Shown here: in pieces, positions 23,257-36,416 of the stretch | Layout of the letters: every line of letters starts with the position of its first letter | Numbering within the stretch: position 1 is the stretch's first letter | Source of the DNA: Acytostelium subglobosum LB1 | Taxonomy: Eukaryota > Evosea > Eumycetozoa > Acytosteliales > Acytosteliaceae | Length of the DNA stretch: 64,000 nt | Assembly (NCBI RefSeq): GCF_000787575.1 | Contig: NW_012236502.1 | Location: 310,001-374,000 of the forward strand | Direction of reading: 5' to 3' | Made by a program: the position numbers and the translations under genes | Notes under the pieces: model-generated | The model's input: the letters and a program-made list of their open reading frames with translations, nothing else | What the model was told of the DNA's origin: nothing | Database searches by the model: none

Positions 23257-26200
23257 CTACCTCCTTCTCTTCCTGTCCAACTCTTCAAGCTGTTGCTGTA
23301 GTGCTGGTTTACTGCCTTTGGCCAACAGTAACAGGTTGATCACGTGTTTGATTGGATACTCCTCGTGCTCAGTGGCCCAGTTGATGATGTCCTGATCAGA
23401 GAGCACTGCGAATTGATAGTAGCCCTTGATATAGTGCTCTGCATAGGCAATGTTTGGTATCTTCCTCTTGGCCAGCTTCTCAAGATTGGCCTGCATCAAC
23501 AACAGGTCCTGGATCATCATTGAACGACCCTCAACAGAGCACTTCTTGATGCGACTGTAGCCATCCACCAACTGTTGGACAAAGAACTCAAAGCTGGCAT
23601 CCACTATGCTGTCTCTGATTGGTTTGGTTATAAAGTCGCTGCTCTTGATGCAATCGTCCAGGTTCTTGAAGAACTTCTTCCACTCGGGAACAAACTCATT
23701 GACGTATGGAGAGTTGTTTGCTGTGGCTGCCTTGAAGTCCCACTTCTGATTGGCAATGGCGTTGGAGAAGTAGTTGTTGCCCAGTTGATGTGAGAACACC
23801 GCAGACACTGCACTCTTGACGAGGTGGCGCTGAAGGTCGGGAATGATGCCCACCACCTTGACAAAGAATGTCTTGATGTGATCGATGTGTTTGCCAAGCA
23901 CGCTCTCAAACACTGGTCTGGACGCCTCAAGTGCGCTGACTACAAAGGAGAGTGTCTCTATCGCCAATACACGGACAGGGAGATTGAATAGAAGTGCTGG
24001 GTCACCAAGTCTGAGCATTGGATTGATCTTTGGTATGATCCACTTTGGTGCGTTTGGATCAGTGTTGTTGTTGTTGTTGTTGGCATTGTTGGATTGTAAC
24101 TGTGGTGAGGTGTTGTTGCTGATGATCTCATTGGTCATTGCCTTGAGCGATTGATTAAAGTGTGAGAACTGAGTGGATAGGGAGGCCAGAGGAGAGATGT
24201 TTGATATGCTGCTCATCATTGCCTGTGAAATGATGGGGATGCCAAGTCTTTCCTTCATCTTGTTGATAAAGTTGTTCAGTGCTGGCTTGGTGAATGATAG
24301 GTCCTCAATCTGTTGACCAGACGACAATGTCTTTTCCATCTTTGTTGTCAATGCCTCCAGACCAAATCCTGTTGGATCCTGATAGAGTGAGAATGAATAA
24401 ATAGTGTACATCTATATGTATGTTTGTATGTTAGTTAAATGTTGATATACGTACTTGAGATCAATACATACGTAGTATTCTACAAGTTGACAAACGGCAA
24501 TGAAAATGTCGTAAGAGATATGAGGCAATTGCTTCATCATATCTAGGTATTTGCCAATGTAGCGAACAAAGGCTATGGTTGTTGAGGACACCAGTACCAC
24601 TCTTGCATCTTCCTTCTTCTGTTGCATCAGTAGTTGTTGTTGTTGTCTACGCTTTGCAGTGTCCTCATCATCCTCCTCGACAAACTCCTGCTTGAGTGCC
24701 TCATCCTCGTCATCACTCTTGTCCTCATTGGTGTTGTTGCTCGATTGCTGATTGACTGGTTGGAGTGTTGGTGATGATGTTGTAGCTCTCTTGTTCTTGT
24801 ATGATATCAACTGAGAGAATGGATTTCCATTGTCTCTGATTGAATGGAATATCTGTTCGCCAGTCAATCTCTCAATATCGTTGGACATGTTGAGTTTGTC
24901 CAGTCTGAGCTCAGTGGCCGCGTTAAAGTTGGAGGACACTGGAATGTTGGTCCAGGTCTCGTGCTCGAGCATCGTCTTGAGATCATCAATGCGGGTCTTG
25001 TGGAAGTGATCAAAGAAGGACTTTGACTGATCGTTGATGGAGCTGATGAGATGATGTGCTGGCTCACCGCTAAACTCCTTGCCAATCTCACTGATCTTTG
25101 TGACCGAGTTCAACACCAGCAAGAAGTCATCAATCTTGAATGTTGTGAGCTTGCGAGGTGCTAGTAGAGCTGTTACCTGCTTCTGCATCGTGTCCCAGAT
25201 GGTCTTTTTGAATCTAGTCAATGCTGAACTGACGTCGGCAAAGACGTTGCTCTCCTCGCGACTAAGGTGTGTTAGTATATGATGTGAAAGAAATGGAGAC
25301 TGTTGTTGTAGAGGCAACATACTCTGGGTTCTCGACGTGGTACTGGTTCATGAGATAGAGACTGGTCATGACATCAGAGAGATACTGGAATACTACCAAA
25401 AGACAGTTGACAAAGTGTTCATCCATCACTGATTTGCAGAGGTCCTTGTATTCAACACTATATGTGTTTGTTTAGGTGTTGTTGTTAGTGAATGAGTGAT
25501 TGGTAACAACTACTACTTCTTAATAGTACATACCCTTTGAATACCTCTGGATTCATGGCGGCCCTTTCAGAGAGGAGTACATGAGAGTAGACAATGTTTC
25601 TAGTCTCTGGTACGATGGGCTTGACAAAGTAGACCTCAAGCTTCTCGAGAAGGAGGTTGGTGCGATTCAGCATCTTGTAGGCCTGGAACACTGATCGGTA
25701 GGTGGTGGCAGAGAATGTGCGACAGCAATTGAAAAAGTCCTTGTCGACACGCTCATTTAGTACGTTGTATATCTCCACGAGGTTCCTGCCCAGCTCGGGT
25801 ACACAAGAGTATTGCTGACATCGTTGAGCAATGTCTCTGCACTGATGGTACTCTGTGATTGTGTTTGGATAGTCGCCATCGCTTAGGTACTGTTTGATCA
25901 ATCGCTCACGATGCACGATCTCCTTGATCAGGATGAGATCGCTCAGCACCTTCTGATAGACGCTTCTCTTGCGATACTTGGCCATAATGCTAAAGGCTGT
26001 CCTGTTGAGATTGTTCTTGGTGTTGCCCAGTGTCCTCCTTCCATTAGCACACATTACAGTGCTCTTTTGCAACTCTACACCAATCTCATGAATCTGTGAC
26101 ATTCCCTCCACTGTAGTGAGTGACATCATTGAAGAGAGTGTTAGTCACTGTGACATCATGATTGATCAACAACAACAACAAACAACTAACATACCAAACT

Positions 26201-26707
26201 CTGTATAGTTCTTCCTAACCTTGTTGTGTAGCTTGGAGTTGATGTAATCCATAGACTGTGTGAACTTTGTCGTATGTTGATCCAAGAATTGTTGCAAGTC
26301 TGCATCGTTTGGAGGCAGTAGATCAAGCAGATAGCGAGTAGTATCAAACTTCTGATCAAAGAAGCCATCTGGTATGATACCTGTGAACTCATTCTCTGTC
26401 AACGATGGTGCTGTGTCCTATTGGTGTGGCGGTATCGTGTAAGTCGTTCATTCAGTTACTAAACTATACAAGCAACAACTAACACACTTACAGTCTTTAA
26501 CTGATAGTAGTACTTTGACTTCTTTGGCTTTGTGTTGCTGTATGTGACACCGGTGAGTGCAGAGAAGGCACTCTTTGTGGCGTTGTTCACCTCATCGATC
26601 TTTGACTTGATCTGTGTAACGTCAAACTTGAACTTGAGAGGTATACTTGATGTGACCTTGTTCAGACCATCCATAGTGGATCCTACAATTGATTGAGCAG
26701 TGGTCAT
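23257..26707 (-). CDS. vps50: VPS50 / syndetin, EARP tethering complex subunit
   Basis: Six exons (26707-26492, 26417-26195, 26110-25534, 25457-25323, 25261-24472, 24411-23257) give 1,031 residues. Near the N terminus GFFDQKFDTTRYLLDLLP precedes a coiled coil. Next comes the Vps54_N-like signature: CANGRRTLGNTKNNL, then AKYRKRSVYQKVLSDL, then the YSCVPELGRNLVEI stretch, all aligning by eye with human CCDC132/VPS50. The C-terminal part contains VCQLVEYYMYTIYSF and RKIPNIAYAEHYIKGYYQF. Syndetin replaces Vps54 in the GARP-like EARP complex and directs recycling from endosomes. An acidic Gln-rich loop lies at about residues 540-600. Length is a little above the human protein. Confidence 0.9.
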
Positions 26708-26954
26708 ATGCCCTGCCTAAATATTTTAATATTACTAATATTATTATCTTTATCTGATATTTATAATGTTGATTGATAGTTTGTTCAAACAAAAGAGTTA
26801 GATCTTGTTTGATCTGAACCTGGGGTTTTGATTCATTTGAAAGTAACGTTTTATCGTGTTTCTCGTTATTGCATTGACGTCAGATACGCTCATTATCAGA
26901 GCTCTCTATCCCTTTCGATAACTTCAACAACAACAACTAGATACCAATCAATCA

Positions 26955-28402
26955 ATGTATAGATTGATCAGCTCCTCTATAGTACGACGTACCAATACTT
27001 ATCTAAGATATGGTATACATTCACAACAACAACAACAGCTGCGACAACCAACATCCACCACAACAACGTATCTTGTTGCACCTAGAGTGACGCAGAGCAG
27101 TAGTTCATTACCACCATACTATCAAATCATTCGTAATAATAGTACAACCAATAGTAGTAGTAGTAGTAGTGACAGCAGCAATGACAACATCATTGATATC
27201 AACAAGATCATAACGATCAAAGAGTTTGACATCAAGACCAATAAGAATACCAACACTCTGCGATTCGATGCTCTAGGTCCAAATGACCAAGTGGACCTTA
27301 ATGCCATTGCCAAGATGGAGCCAACATTGTTCAAACAACACTGCACATCGATCAATATGAGACCATTCACCAGTATCAAGCGAGCACCAGCCTACTATAT
27401 CCAGTTTGACAGTGCAGACACGTGCACACAGCTCTATCAACGTCTCTCTGTACACAATGGCACATTGTTCAACGTTCGTCTGCTCAAGTCCACTCTACAG
27501 CCAATGTATGAACTCAATGAGGAGAGCATCGAGCAACTGCCCAAGGGTGCGGTCGAGTGGCAAGACACCCTGAACCTACCAGTGATCATTATCAATGAAG
27601 CAGAGGAAGTGGATGCTGCTGTTCGTCGACTGTTGAATGGCAAGTTGCCCAATGATGTCACTGTCGACGATGACATTGTGATTGGCATGGACTGTGAGTG
27701 GCCTGCCCTTAGAAAGTTCCTGTTGAACGAGGATCCAAAAGTTAGTCTAATACAAATGACTAATGGAAAGTAATGTATATTCTTATTAAGAGTTCAATAA
27801 CAAGGTCCGACACATTTAGACTTACACCATCCATTCCATCCATCCATCCATCCACCTAATTCAGAGAGCTGGTATTGTTTAGAATATGTCATTGTGGATT
27901 GGATGGATCACTAAGACAGTTACTTCAGAGCGATAGGATATTGAAGGTTGGTTATGGTGTATCAAAGGATGCAAACAGGATCAAAGCAAACTTTGATGTA
28001 TTCGTAAGTTGTCAATCACGTCATTCCATCAACAACCAACATATCTAACGTTTATGGTCATCATCATCACAGGTGGATAATATATCAGACATCCAATATG
28101 ATCCAGTAGTGTTGAGAATGCAACCAAACAGACTACATCATATAGTTGCCAAGTTCTGTGGAGTTAATATATACCGAACAAAGACAGAGTCCATTTCTAA
28201 TTGGGCAACAACAAAGGATCTGTCACATAATCAAATAGAGTTGGCGTGTATGTAAATACTATTAGGTCCACAACAACACAAAGATCCACTTTCTAACCAA
28301 CTCATTCAATCAACAACAGGCAATGAGGTATATTACTCAAGGAAGCTTTACTTTGAACTTAAGAATCACGCTGTTGACTATGACTTGAGACAACAACATT
28401 GA
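26955..28402 (+). CDS. WRN-type DEDD 3'-5' exonuclease-domain protein with altered motif III
   Basis: Exons 26955-27769, 27865-28003, 28073-28247 and 28320-28402 give 403 residues. The N terminus (MYRLISSSIVRRTNTYLRYG) is basic and could be a mitochondrial presequence, followed by Gln/Ser tracts. The exonuclease domain covers about residues 225-400. Motif I GMDCEWP holds the Asp and Glu, and motif II VGYGVSKDANRI holds the second Asp. At motif III the usual Y-x3-D (as in YAATDAY) reads LACNEVYY, so Tyr is replaced by Leu and the last catalytic Asp by Glu. The enzyme may be weakened or inactive. SNWATTKDLSHNQIEL just before motif III is typical of the WRN/Exd2 group. Confidence 0.82.
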
Positions 28403-28527
28403 ACATAAAGTCAGCTGACACTAATGGATATTGGTAACAAACGTTATGTTGTGAGTTGTTCCACTACTTTATTTGTTGTTGTATAGGATTGGGAGTTGTG
28501 GTATTATATGATTGATTGATTGATTGA

Positions 28528-31060
28528 TTAATCGTCGTCCTCACCAGAGAGAACTCTAGTGTAGGAGAATGGTGTGAAGAGCACACCAGTACCAAGATAG
28601 AACTTGTTCTGGAACTCCACCCAATGGAGACGGAGTGCGTGGAGGAAGGCAGAGAGCGACTCCATCATCAGGAGCACTGCAATCGTGCCACCCAACCATC
28701 CACCAAAGCCAATGAATGCCATGAATGCGTTGCCTCCCTCAATTTGTTGAATGAGGATACGCTCCCAGAACACGGTGGACAGCTCAGAGTGAGCAAGCGA
28801 GAGAGCCCACAGTCGGAGGTATGAGGCAGTGTTGGAGATGGCTCCAAGGACAAACTCGATTGTGTGGATCACTTGATGGACAAACACCTCACCAAACTCG
28901 AACACGTCACCGTGGTGACCACCGGCGTCGAGGGCTTCGTCGTCATACTCCTCCTCGTGGTGATGTCCAGCGGCCTTGGCGGCAACCTCTTCCTCGTGCA
29001 TCTTCTTCATGATGAGTGGCTTGGGGATGAGCATCACTGGCACAGAGATGAGTGCCAACACGACGAGGATCGGTTGCACAACTGGTTGTGCGCTAAAGTA
29101 CAAATCTTTCTCGGGGATCGATGAGCCTGGTGACAGGAACATGTTGATGATGGTTGGGAGAATGGGTGGCATCTGAGGACCATAGTTGTAGCCCCATTTG
29201 ATCAAGATGAGGAAGCACATGTATCCAAAGACAGACCACAGGAAGATCACTTGTGGAATGAATTGAGTCAAGATGTTGACCCACTTCATCTTGCCCTTCA
29301 TGTTGAGATAGTTCAACAGTGAGAAGATGATTCCAAGTGACATTTGGGAGACTCCAAAGATGACAGACAGCTTCATCTTGAAGGAGTTGTAGTAGTCCAG
29401 CTCGTTGGGTGCACCCTTCCATGCTGGATCAACTCCGAATGGATAGGTTTGTCCGGTAAAGGCCATGTAAGTGCTGTTGGGATCACGAACCCAACCAGAG
29501 CCAAAGATGTTCATGGGGATGGCGAAGCACTCGTTGTAGATGAATCCACAGTAAATGGAGAAGAGAGACATGAGGAAGAGGACATAACGACCGTCGTATG
29601 GCATCTGGATGAGCTCGTTCAACTTCTTGCCGGCGAACTTCTTCTCCAGTCCAATCAGTGCTCCAGAGACGGCAAGCATCATTATGCCGTGACCAACGTC
29701 ACCAAACATGATTCCAAAGAGGAATGGGAAGGTGATGATGGTCATGACAGCGGGGTTGACCTCACGGTACTTGGCAACACCGTAGGCATTGACGATCTGT
29801 TGGAAGGAGCTGGTGAACTTGTTGGTCTCAAAGTGTGAAGGTGGCTCATCATGTGAGGCAATGATCGAGAGCACAGAGGGAACCAATGCGCCTGACCTTG
29901 TGGTGGCAGTTCGCAAAGCCACCTGGATCTCATCGATGGCAGTCTTTGGAGTCCAGCCTTGACCAATGAGACACTTCCTTCCCACATCATAGTCAAAGAG
30001 GTTCATGGTGTGGTAGATGGCCTTCTCCTTGATGACCTTTGTTCTCCATCTGACAATCTTGGTGACAATGTTGAGCAGCACCTGCTTCTTGTGATCCTTG
30101 GAGCGATCCAACACCTCGGTCAGATCGGTGATACGAGTGGACACCTTTTGCAACAAGTTGGCACGCTCGAATGAAGTATCTGGGCAATCATAGAGATTGG
30201 CACCGAATGACTCACAGACCTTCTTGATCTTTTGTTCCAATCTCTCTCCTTGGAAGAATACAATGAACACTGTCTTTGATGTATCCTCTCCCTATATTGA
30301 TGTAATGTTAGTATTAATATGATGATGACATAAGTATTATAATTATACATACAGATTGTGGATCAATGATTTCATCCTCGATAAGAGCATCACGAACAAA
30401 GTTGTTACCTCTGGTGACTCTCCATAGTGAACGTTGGAACTGTGTAATCTTGTCAGTGTTCATCACACCAGTGACAAAGCCCAACTTGACACCAATCTTG
30501 CTGGTGGTGGCATCCGAGATGACGTCCTCTCTCAGCAGTGGACTGGTGGCAGTGTGATCACGCTGTGGGTCGCCCAGATTGTGATTCTCCTGGAAGAAGA
30601 TGGCGTCCTTTGTCAGGACGTGACGGAACTCTACCAACTCGTTGTAGTTCCTCTGTAGTGTCTCTTGATTGGTGTTGACCTGCTTGAGCTCGTCCTCCAG
30701 CTCACCAATGCGCATCTCTAGCTCGTCAAAGTTTGTCTCCATCTCCTCGAGTTGCATCTCAAAGCCATTGGTGAGACTCTTCTCGAGAGATTCGTTCAGC
30801 ATGCGGTTCAAACGCTTGTCCTTCTTGATCTGCTCTTCAAAGAACTTGAGTCTACGCTCCATATCCTCGCAGCGCTTGACCTCATTGACAAAGTATCTCT
30901 GGAAGATGTTGACGTTGGCATTGTGATCCTGGAACTGAATGAGACCAATCTTTCCGAGCTCGTCGATTGTGTCGTGTGCTGCTTCGATTTGGACAAACAA
31001 CTGCACCTTTTGCATTGGAGCTGACCTCCATAGCGGTGATTGAATGAATGAAAAGTCCAT
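28528..31060 (-). CDS. vatM: V-type H+-ATPase subunit a, copy A
   Basis: Exons 31060-30353 and 30291-28528 give 823 residues. The N-terminal cytosolic half begins SPLWRSAPMQKVQLFVQIE and has the GLIQFQDHN and FQRYFVNEVKRCE blocks and a coiled coil. The C-terminal half has about eight TM helices, with FGDVGHGIMML, the loop ALDAGGHHGDVFEF, and TASYLRLWALSLAHSEL. The Arg in that helix is the residue known to be essential for proton transfer to the c-ring. Subunit a forms the stator proton channel of the V-ATPase on contractile vacuole and endolysosomes. A paralogue on the opposite strand (39538-42034) shares the intron position exactly. Confidence 0.96.
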
Positions 31061-31700
31061 TCTTATATATATATATATATTATTACTACAAATCAAACTA
31101 TTGATTACTGCAACAAATTTAAATGTAGCAGCAGTTAGATGTGATTATATAGTTATAGATATAAGTAATAATAATAATAAATGTTTATATGTAGTAAGAT
31201 AGTGTGAAAATAAACTGTCATCAACAATAACGAGAGAGTCAGAGTGAGTGAGTGACAAGCAAGAGTGGTGTCCAGTGGTGGGTAGATGGGGGAAACCAGG
31301 GGAAAGTGATTAAAAAAAATTAAAATTGTTTGATGTGCACCAACTCTGGGGAAGCAAGAAGTTCAAATCACCAGGCGTTGTTGGTTTGATACCTGGTGAG
31401 ACAATCACCCAGACAAGATTAGTGAGTGAGTGAGGTAATCAGGAGAGAGATATACATTGTATAATAAAGAGATAGAGAGAAAGAATAAAGAGAAAGTAAT
31501 GTGTCTCTCCCTGAGTTGGTTAGAAAATGGGTGTCAAAGTTTGTTTGGCAACAATGTAACAAGATTGTTTGGTTTGAAAAAAAACAACCAACCCAATTCT
31601 TCCTTCTATTCTTCTTGTCTTGACATCTATCACTCTTCATTTATATTAGTGATAGAGAGATATATATACACTACATACATCATTATCATCACATTAGAAA
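31061..31700. other. Divergent promoter region, no gene seen
   Basis: This lies between the start of V-ATPase copy A (minus) and the next plus-strand gene. It includes homopurine tracts, an A-run, and a patch of more balanced composition at 31260-31400 with GTTCAAATC. I tested that patch as a tRNA T-arm and rejected it. Two short open frames on opposite strands at 31419-31708 overlap and look like chance. Confidence 0.5.
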
Positions 31701-33358
31701 ATGGTTAATGCAACAACACAGATTGAAGTGGCACCTATAAAGCATATGATTGCAGTGGCCGTCACTGCTGGTGTGCTGATGGTGATTGCTATCATTGTCG
31801 GTGCCACTGGACCAAGAGTCTACGACAGTCAATCATACTCTGCATACAACTGTCAAAATGGCTCACATGTTTGGAGTCCTCCACCTGCTTGTATCGGATT
31901 TCAACCATCACAGGTAATCATTATGCCAGACTCTGGAGCTAGTTGTTGTCTCCAAACATGATATTGTCGTGGTTTATGTGCATATAAACTAATATACAAA
32001 CAAACTAATATATAGCCAGGTGCAATTTGGATTCAAGAGATCGATGGAATCACTCAGCTGACTAGATTCTGGGCAGTACAACTGACGCCATACAGCAACA
32101 ACTTGGTCAACAATACCATCTACAACTTACAGTTGTCCGTACAGATATACGGAGGAGAGTCATCATTGTTGACTAACACAACCACAACAATGTTGATCGA
32201 GTGTCCCGCTGGCAATGGCGCATGCACCACCTTTACACTCATTGACCAACAGGTGTTGGAGAATGAGTTCTACATCGTTCAGGTGTCTCTGCTCAACCCC
32301 AACGACAATATCATTGGTGACATTGTCTACTCAGTGTGGCGTGCTCATGAGAAGTTCTCCTCGTTCGAGATCGCCATCCACTTGACCTACATGGTGTTAT
32401 CCAGTGGCCTGGTCATTTTCTATCTCTACGCCATGCGTACGCTTTCACTCAGCTTGTGGACCTTTGAGCAAAAGTTCCTCTTTATTCTTTTGATTGCACT
32501 GGTACTCTCAAACAGTATGTATAGTATGACTTTATATTGATAGCCTTACCTAACACCTACTACTCATTACCCACCTATCTCAGACCCCTTCTTTGGATTC
32601 CAGTACATTGTATCTGGATGGTTCTTCCCATTCCTCAACTCTGTTTTCTCCATCGTGTTCCTGTGTGTCTTTTCTTTGTACTCAATGACAATCTTGGACA
32701 AGATGAGATTGGAATACACACAACCAGGCATGGGTCCAGGATACATCCTAAAGTTGGCTGTCATTGGAACATTTGGAGCATTGGGTATCGCTCTTTTCAC
32801 TTGGATCAAGTATGTATAATCAAACATTTGACTTGATGATGACCGTCCCATTAACTAACTTTCTTTGTTATAATGTAGTCTCCGCGATAGGAAGGATCCA
32901 GTATTAGGACCAGCTCTGGCAGTCAATGGTATTCAGGTACTGTTCTACTTTGTGTCCACTATATTCATTGCTATACTGCTCTGGATATCGATGTTAGTGG
33001 TAATAACAGCACCCATAGTCTCTGGCAAGAGATACTTGATTCCCAAGTTTGTATTCACATCGGCACCCATCTCGATCTATGTGTTCTCAGTGATCATTGG
33101 AATCTTTGCAGGCACATTTGGACCACTCAATCCAACGGCACTCTCTGTTATGTACTTTAATACATTGAACAATGTATTTACAGCACTGATTGCATACTCG
33201 TATTGGCCAAAGATTACAGGCAACCAGCAGCAGGCCGTCACTGGTAACGAGGAGGAACAGAGACTGTATGTATAATGTTATGTATTTTGATTGATCCAGA
33301 TACTAATGTTATAATAATAATCATTCTATCTAGGTTTGGTGATGACAGCCAATTGTAA
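31701..33358 (+). CDS. Eight-TM protein with lumenal domain (Wntless/TMEM181-like)
   Basis: Exons 31701-31913, 32016-32514, 32584-32809, 32879-33265 and 33334-33358 give 449 residues. An N-terminal TM helix (MIAVAVTAGVLMVIAIIVGA) is followed by a lumenal domain of about 160 residues with cysteines and N-glycosylation sites, then seven TM helices. The segment joining lumen to membrane (AHEKFSSFEIAIHLTYMVLS) and the WTFEQKFLFILLIALVLSN helix resemble the GOST/Wntless-TMEM181 group of trafficking chaperones and receptors. This placement is by layout and local motifs only. A tail rich in Gln/Glu ends FGDDSQL. Confidence 0.55.
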
Positions 33359-33563
33359 ACTTAATACGAAACCATGTTGCAAACAGCAAGAAGACAGTGT
33401 ATGATCACATGTGGCTCTGTGTCATTTTGAATAAACACGTGTACGTTAGATCTAGATTGTTGTGAGAAAAACGAACGAAACACCTTAAGTTTGTTCATAA
33501 TTGCCGACCATTTTTTAAAGATACATACATATATACTATTACAAATACAACAACAACAAGATA

Positions 33564-34748
33564 ATGATATCAAAGGAGAAATTGTTGTTAATTACAACAC
33601 CTATTGTAATTACAACAGCAATCGCTTACTATTTCATCTTTAACTTACAGGACAAGTTGAGATTGCTAAAGGATAGACTCGAGAAGGAGAAGCAGGCAAA
33701 GATACATGAGCAAAAGAAGTGTGAGGAACAGAGACTGGGCAGAACAAGAGCAGAGAGAGAGTTGCGTAGAGTCCTCAATGACCTAAAGGAGGACCGTCAG
33801 AACTCACATCAAGAGAGACCACCTGATTATCCTCCAATTGGTTTCTTGGAGTGCTGCTTCAGAGAACGAAATGGAACACCGAGACAGGGTGCCTTTGTCA
33901 CCAAGGGTAGAGCCATCCTTAAGCTACGAACAAACATCAACCCTGCACATGCCCTCGAGGGTCTCGATCAGTACAGTCATTGTTGGTTGATCTTTGTCTT
34001 CCATGAGAACACAAACACTCTGCGTGGTGTCAGACAGGACAGACCAGGCAGCATGGTCAAGGCAAAGGTCAAGCCACCAAAGTTGGATGGTGTCCGTGTT
34101 GGACTGTTCTCAACGAGAACTCCACATCGTCCAAATGCCATTGGTCTCAGTGTGGCCAAGATTGACAAGGTCGAAGGCAGCTGTTTGTACCTCTCTTGCA
34201 TCGACTTGATTGATGGAACACCTATATTGGACGTCAAGCCATACATCAAGCATTACGACAGTGTGGAGGAGGCTATCAACCCAGCTTGGACACTCACTCC
34301 AACCGTGCCTCCACTGAAGGAAGTGCGCATCCTACCAGAGGCAGACGAACAGCTACAGGCATTGGTCAACAAGAAGATACTCAAGTTCTATGACAACTTT
34401 GATGACATTAGACTGGCCATCATGCAGGTGCTCATTGAGGACATTCGCTCGATCAGAAAGAGAAAGAGCGATAAGATTCATGACTTGACCAAGGACACTG
34501 TGGAGAAGTTGTCTGATGAAGAGGACTTGACACCAGAGAAGCACAGGTTCTGTATCGATACACTCAATGTTCGTTTCACCGTAGTGGATCAGATTGCAGA
34601 GGTGTTTGAAATACAACACGACATTGTTCTGAAGAAGAAGGAGAAGAATATCTATCAACCATCTAGCATCTATGTTGATAACGCTGCTGCTACTGAAAAA
34701 CAACAACAACAACAAGTGGAGGAAGAGGAAGAGGAGGAAGACCAATAA
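33564..34748 (+). CDS. TRMO-like tRNA (N6-methylthreonylcarbamoyl-A37) methyltransferase
   Basis: A single exon of 394 residues. An N-terminal hydrophobic segment (LLLITTPIVITTAIAYYFIF) and a coiled coil (residues 30-80) precede the TsaA/TrmO domain at about residues 90-235. That domain carries PIGFLECCFRERNGTPRQG, LDQYSHCWLIFVFHEN, RPGSMVKAKVKPP, and the family core TRTPHRPNAIGLSVAKI. The enzyme uses SAM to methylate t6A at tRNA position 37. Human TRMO also has a C-terminal extension, as seen here. The N-terminal membrane helix is not usual for the family and suggests membrane tethering. A Glu-rich tail closes the protein. Confidence 0.88.
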   Translation: MISKEKLLLITTPIVITTAIAYYFIFNLQDKLRLLKDRLEKEKQAKIHEQKKCEEQRLGRTRAERELRRVLNDLKEDRQNSHQERPPDYPPIGFLECCFRERNGTPRQGAFVTKGRAILKLRTNINPAHALEGLDQYSHCWLIFVFHENTNTLRGVRQDRPGSMVKAKVKPPKLDGVRVGLFSTRTPHRPNAIGLSVAKIDKVEGSCLYLSCIDLIDGTPILDVKPYIKHYDSVEEAINPAWTLTPTVPPLKEVRILPEADEQLQALVNKKILKFYDNFDDIRLAIMQVLIEDIRSIRKRKSDKIHDLTKDTVEKLSDEEDLTPEKHRFCIDTLNVRFTVVDQIAEVFEIQHDIVLKKKEKNIYQPSSIYVDNAAATEKQQQQQVEEEEEEEDQ

Positions 34749-34786
34749 AGTTGTATCATATGATTGATATTTATATACACAATGAT

Positions 34787-36168
34787 TTATTGTTGTTGGC
34801 AAGATACACCCTGTGGATGACCATCCTCATCATCGTCATCATATGACTCACCTCGTCCACCGCCACGCTTATCTCTGGAGTTTAGGTCGAAATCAGAGAG
34901 TGTAACATCCTCATCAATTCCATCGTGGCTGGTTGGTTTGGTGACTGGCTTGGGCTTTGGCAATACCTTTTCCAGTAGTTTGGCACTCTCTGGTGTGATC
35001 TGGCCATCACTTGGAAAGTCAACGATGAACTTGACAATGAGTCTTCCTTTGTCCATAGTCTTTGGTTTGGGCATTCCTTCATTGTGAATACACTTGATAT
35101 CGTTGGGTTTGATCACCTTTGATGGTGGATTGGTTACGGTGAGAACACGATCGTCCAGATGCTTGATGTAGAAAGTGAATCCTGTCAGTGCCTCCAAAAG
35201 AGTGATGTGTTGCTCCATGATCAGATCATCTCCATCTCTTGTGAACACTGGATGCTCCTTCTGTTGCAAGATCACCACAACATCACCTGGGATAACATCG
35301 GGTGACTCAAAGTCGCCCTCGTCCTGGAAGACTATCTTTTGCATATGTCTCATTCCTCTGTCAATGTTGACCTTTAATACCTTTTCCTCAGGTATGCTTC
35401 TGTTGCCCTTGCACTTTGTACACTTGTCCTTCTCACTGATGACTTGTCCCTCACCTTTGCAAGTCTGGCAAGGTACTCTGACCTGTTGTACCATTCCTGG
35501 TCCAATCTGTCTGAGCTGAGTCTTTGCTCCCTGTCCTCCACAATCATCACACTTCTTGATTGCGTTTGCTGACTTTGCTCCCTTGCTATAAAATTGTCAT
35601 GTTAGTATTTACTCATCAGCTGACTCTAACTAGGTACAATACATACCCATCGCATTCGGGACATTTAGCACTCTTCTTTAGGGAGAGTTTCGATACCTTT
35701 CCTTTATACAAGTCCTCCAGACTGACCTTGAGAGCATGTTGAATTGTTTCACCTTTCTTGGGACCACGACGTCTTTGTCCTCCTCCAAAGCCAAAGAAGT
35801 CAAAGATGCCTGCGCCGAAACCACCAGCACCACCTTCTTTGAGGCCTTCCTCACCAAACTTGTCATAGATCTCCCTCTTCTCCTTGTCGGACAGCACCTC
35901 ATAGGCAACTGTTATCTCTTTGAATTTCTCACCTGCCGCAGGGTCTGGGTTCTTATCTGGATGATACTTTATCGCCAACTGTTGTTGTTCATTTGATAGA
36001 GAGAAGAGTGAGCGAGGTAATTAGGTTATGATGGATAAAGTAAAGACTTCTTTTTCTTCTATATCTTTATTAATAACATACCTTTCTGTATGCTTTCTTA
36101 ATTTCTGACTCTGATGCATTACTTGCTACACCAAGCAAGTCATAGAACTTGCTATCTGCCACAGACAT
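34787..36168 (-). CDS. Type I Hsp40 (DnaJ A) with C-terminal CQQQ
   Basis: Exons 36168-36082, 35978-35647 and 35585-34787 give 405 residues. The J domain has HPD in KYHPDKNP (about residue 35). A Gly/Phe-rich linker ([18 protein letters not shown]) follows, then four zinc-finger repeats ([32 protein letters not shown]; the last lacks the final Gly). The client-binding beta domains come next ([33 protein letters not shown]). The protein ends CQQQ, which fits a farnesylation CAAX box as in Ydj1/DNAJA1. It is a co-chaperone for cytosolic Hsp70. An upstream ATG fits the family start exactly. Confidence 0.95.
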
Positions 36169-36416
36169 ATTCTATATCTCTCTGTTTATAACTATATATA
36201 TTGAGTTTAAATTAACAATTAATATTGTCTAATTAATAAAGAGTTGTTGTTTGTTCACAGATTGAACAACCCAACCAATTGAGTACTCATTATTTCGAAA
36301 TACATACGAAATTTCATTCAATAACCCACCAACTCCACTAATACTAACGTTTTTATGGTACAAAATAAAATTATTTATTTCATTCAATATTGATTGTAAT
36401 AATGAGTTGTATACAA

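Noticed and set aside
22977-23288. Minus-strand frame of 103 codons
   Set aside because: It starts inside a GT microsatellite, overlaps the VPS50 C-terminal codons, and has non-typical codon use.
31340-31400. GTTCAAATC resembling a tRNA T-loop
   Set aside because: The five bases on each side do not pair and no acceptor stem or anticodon arm can be drawn.
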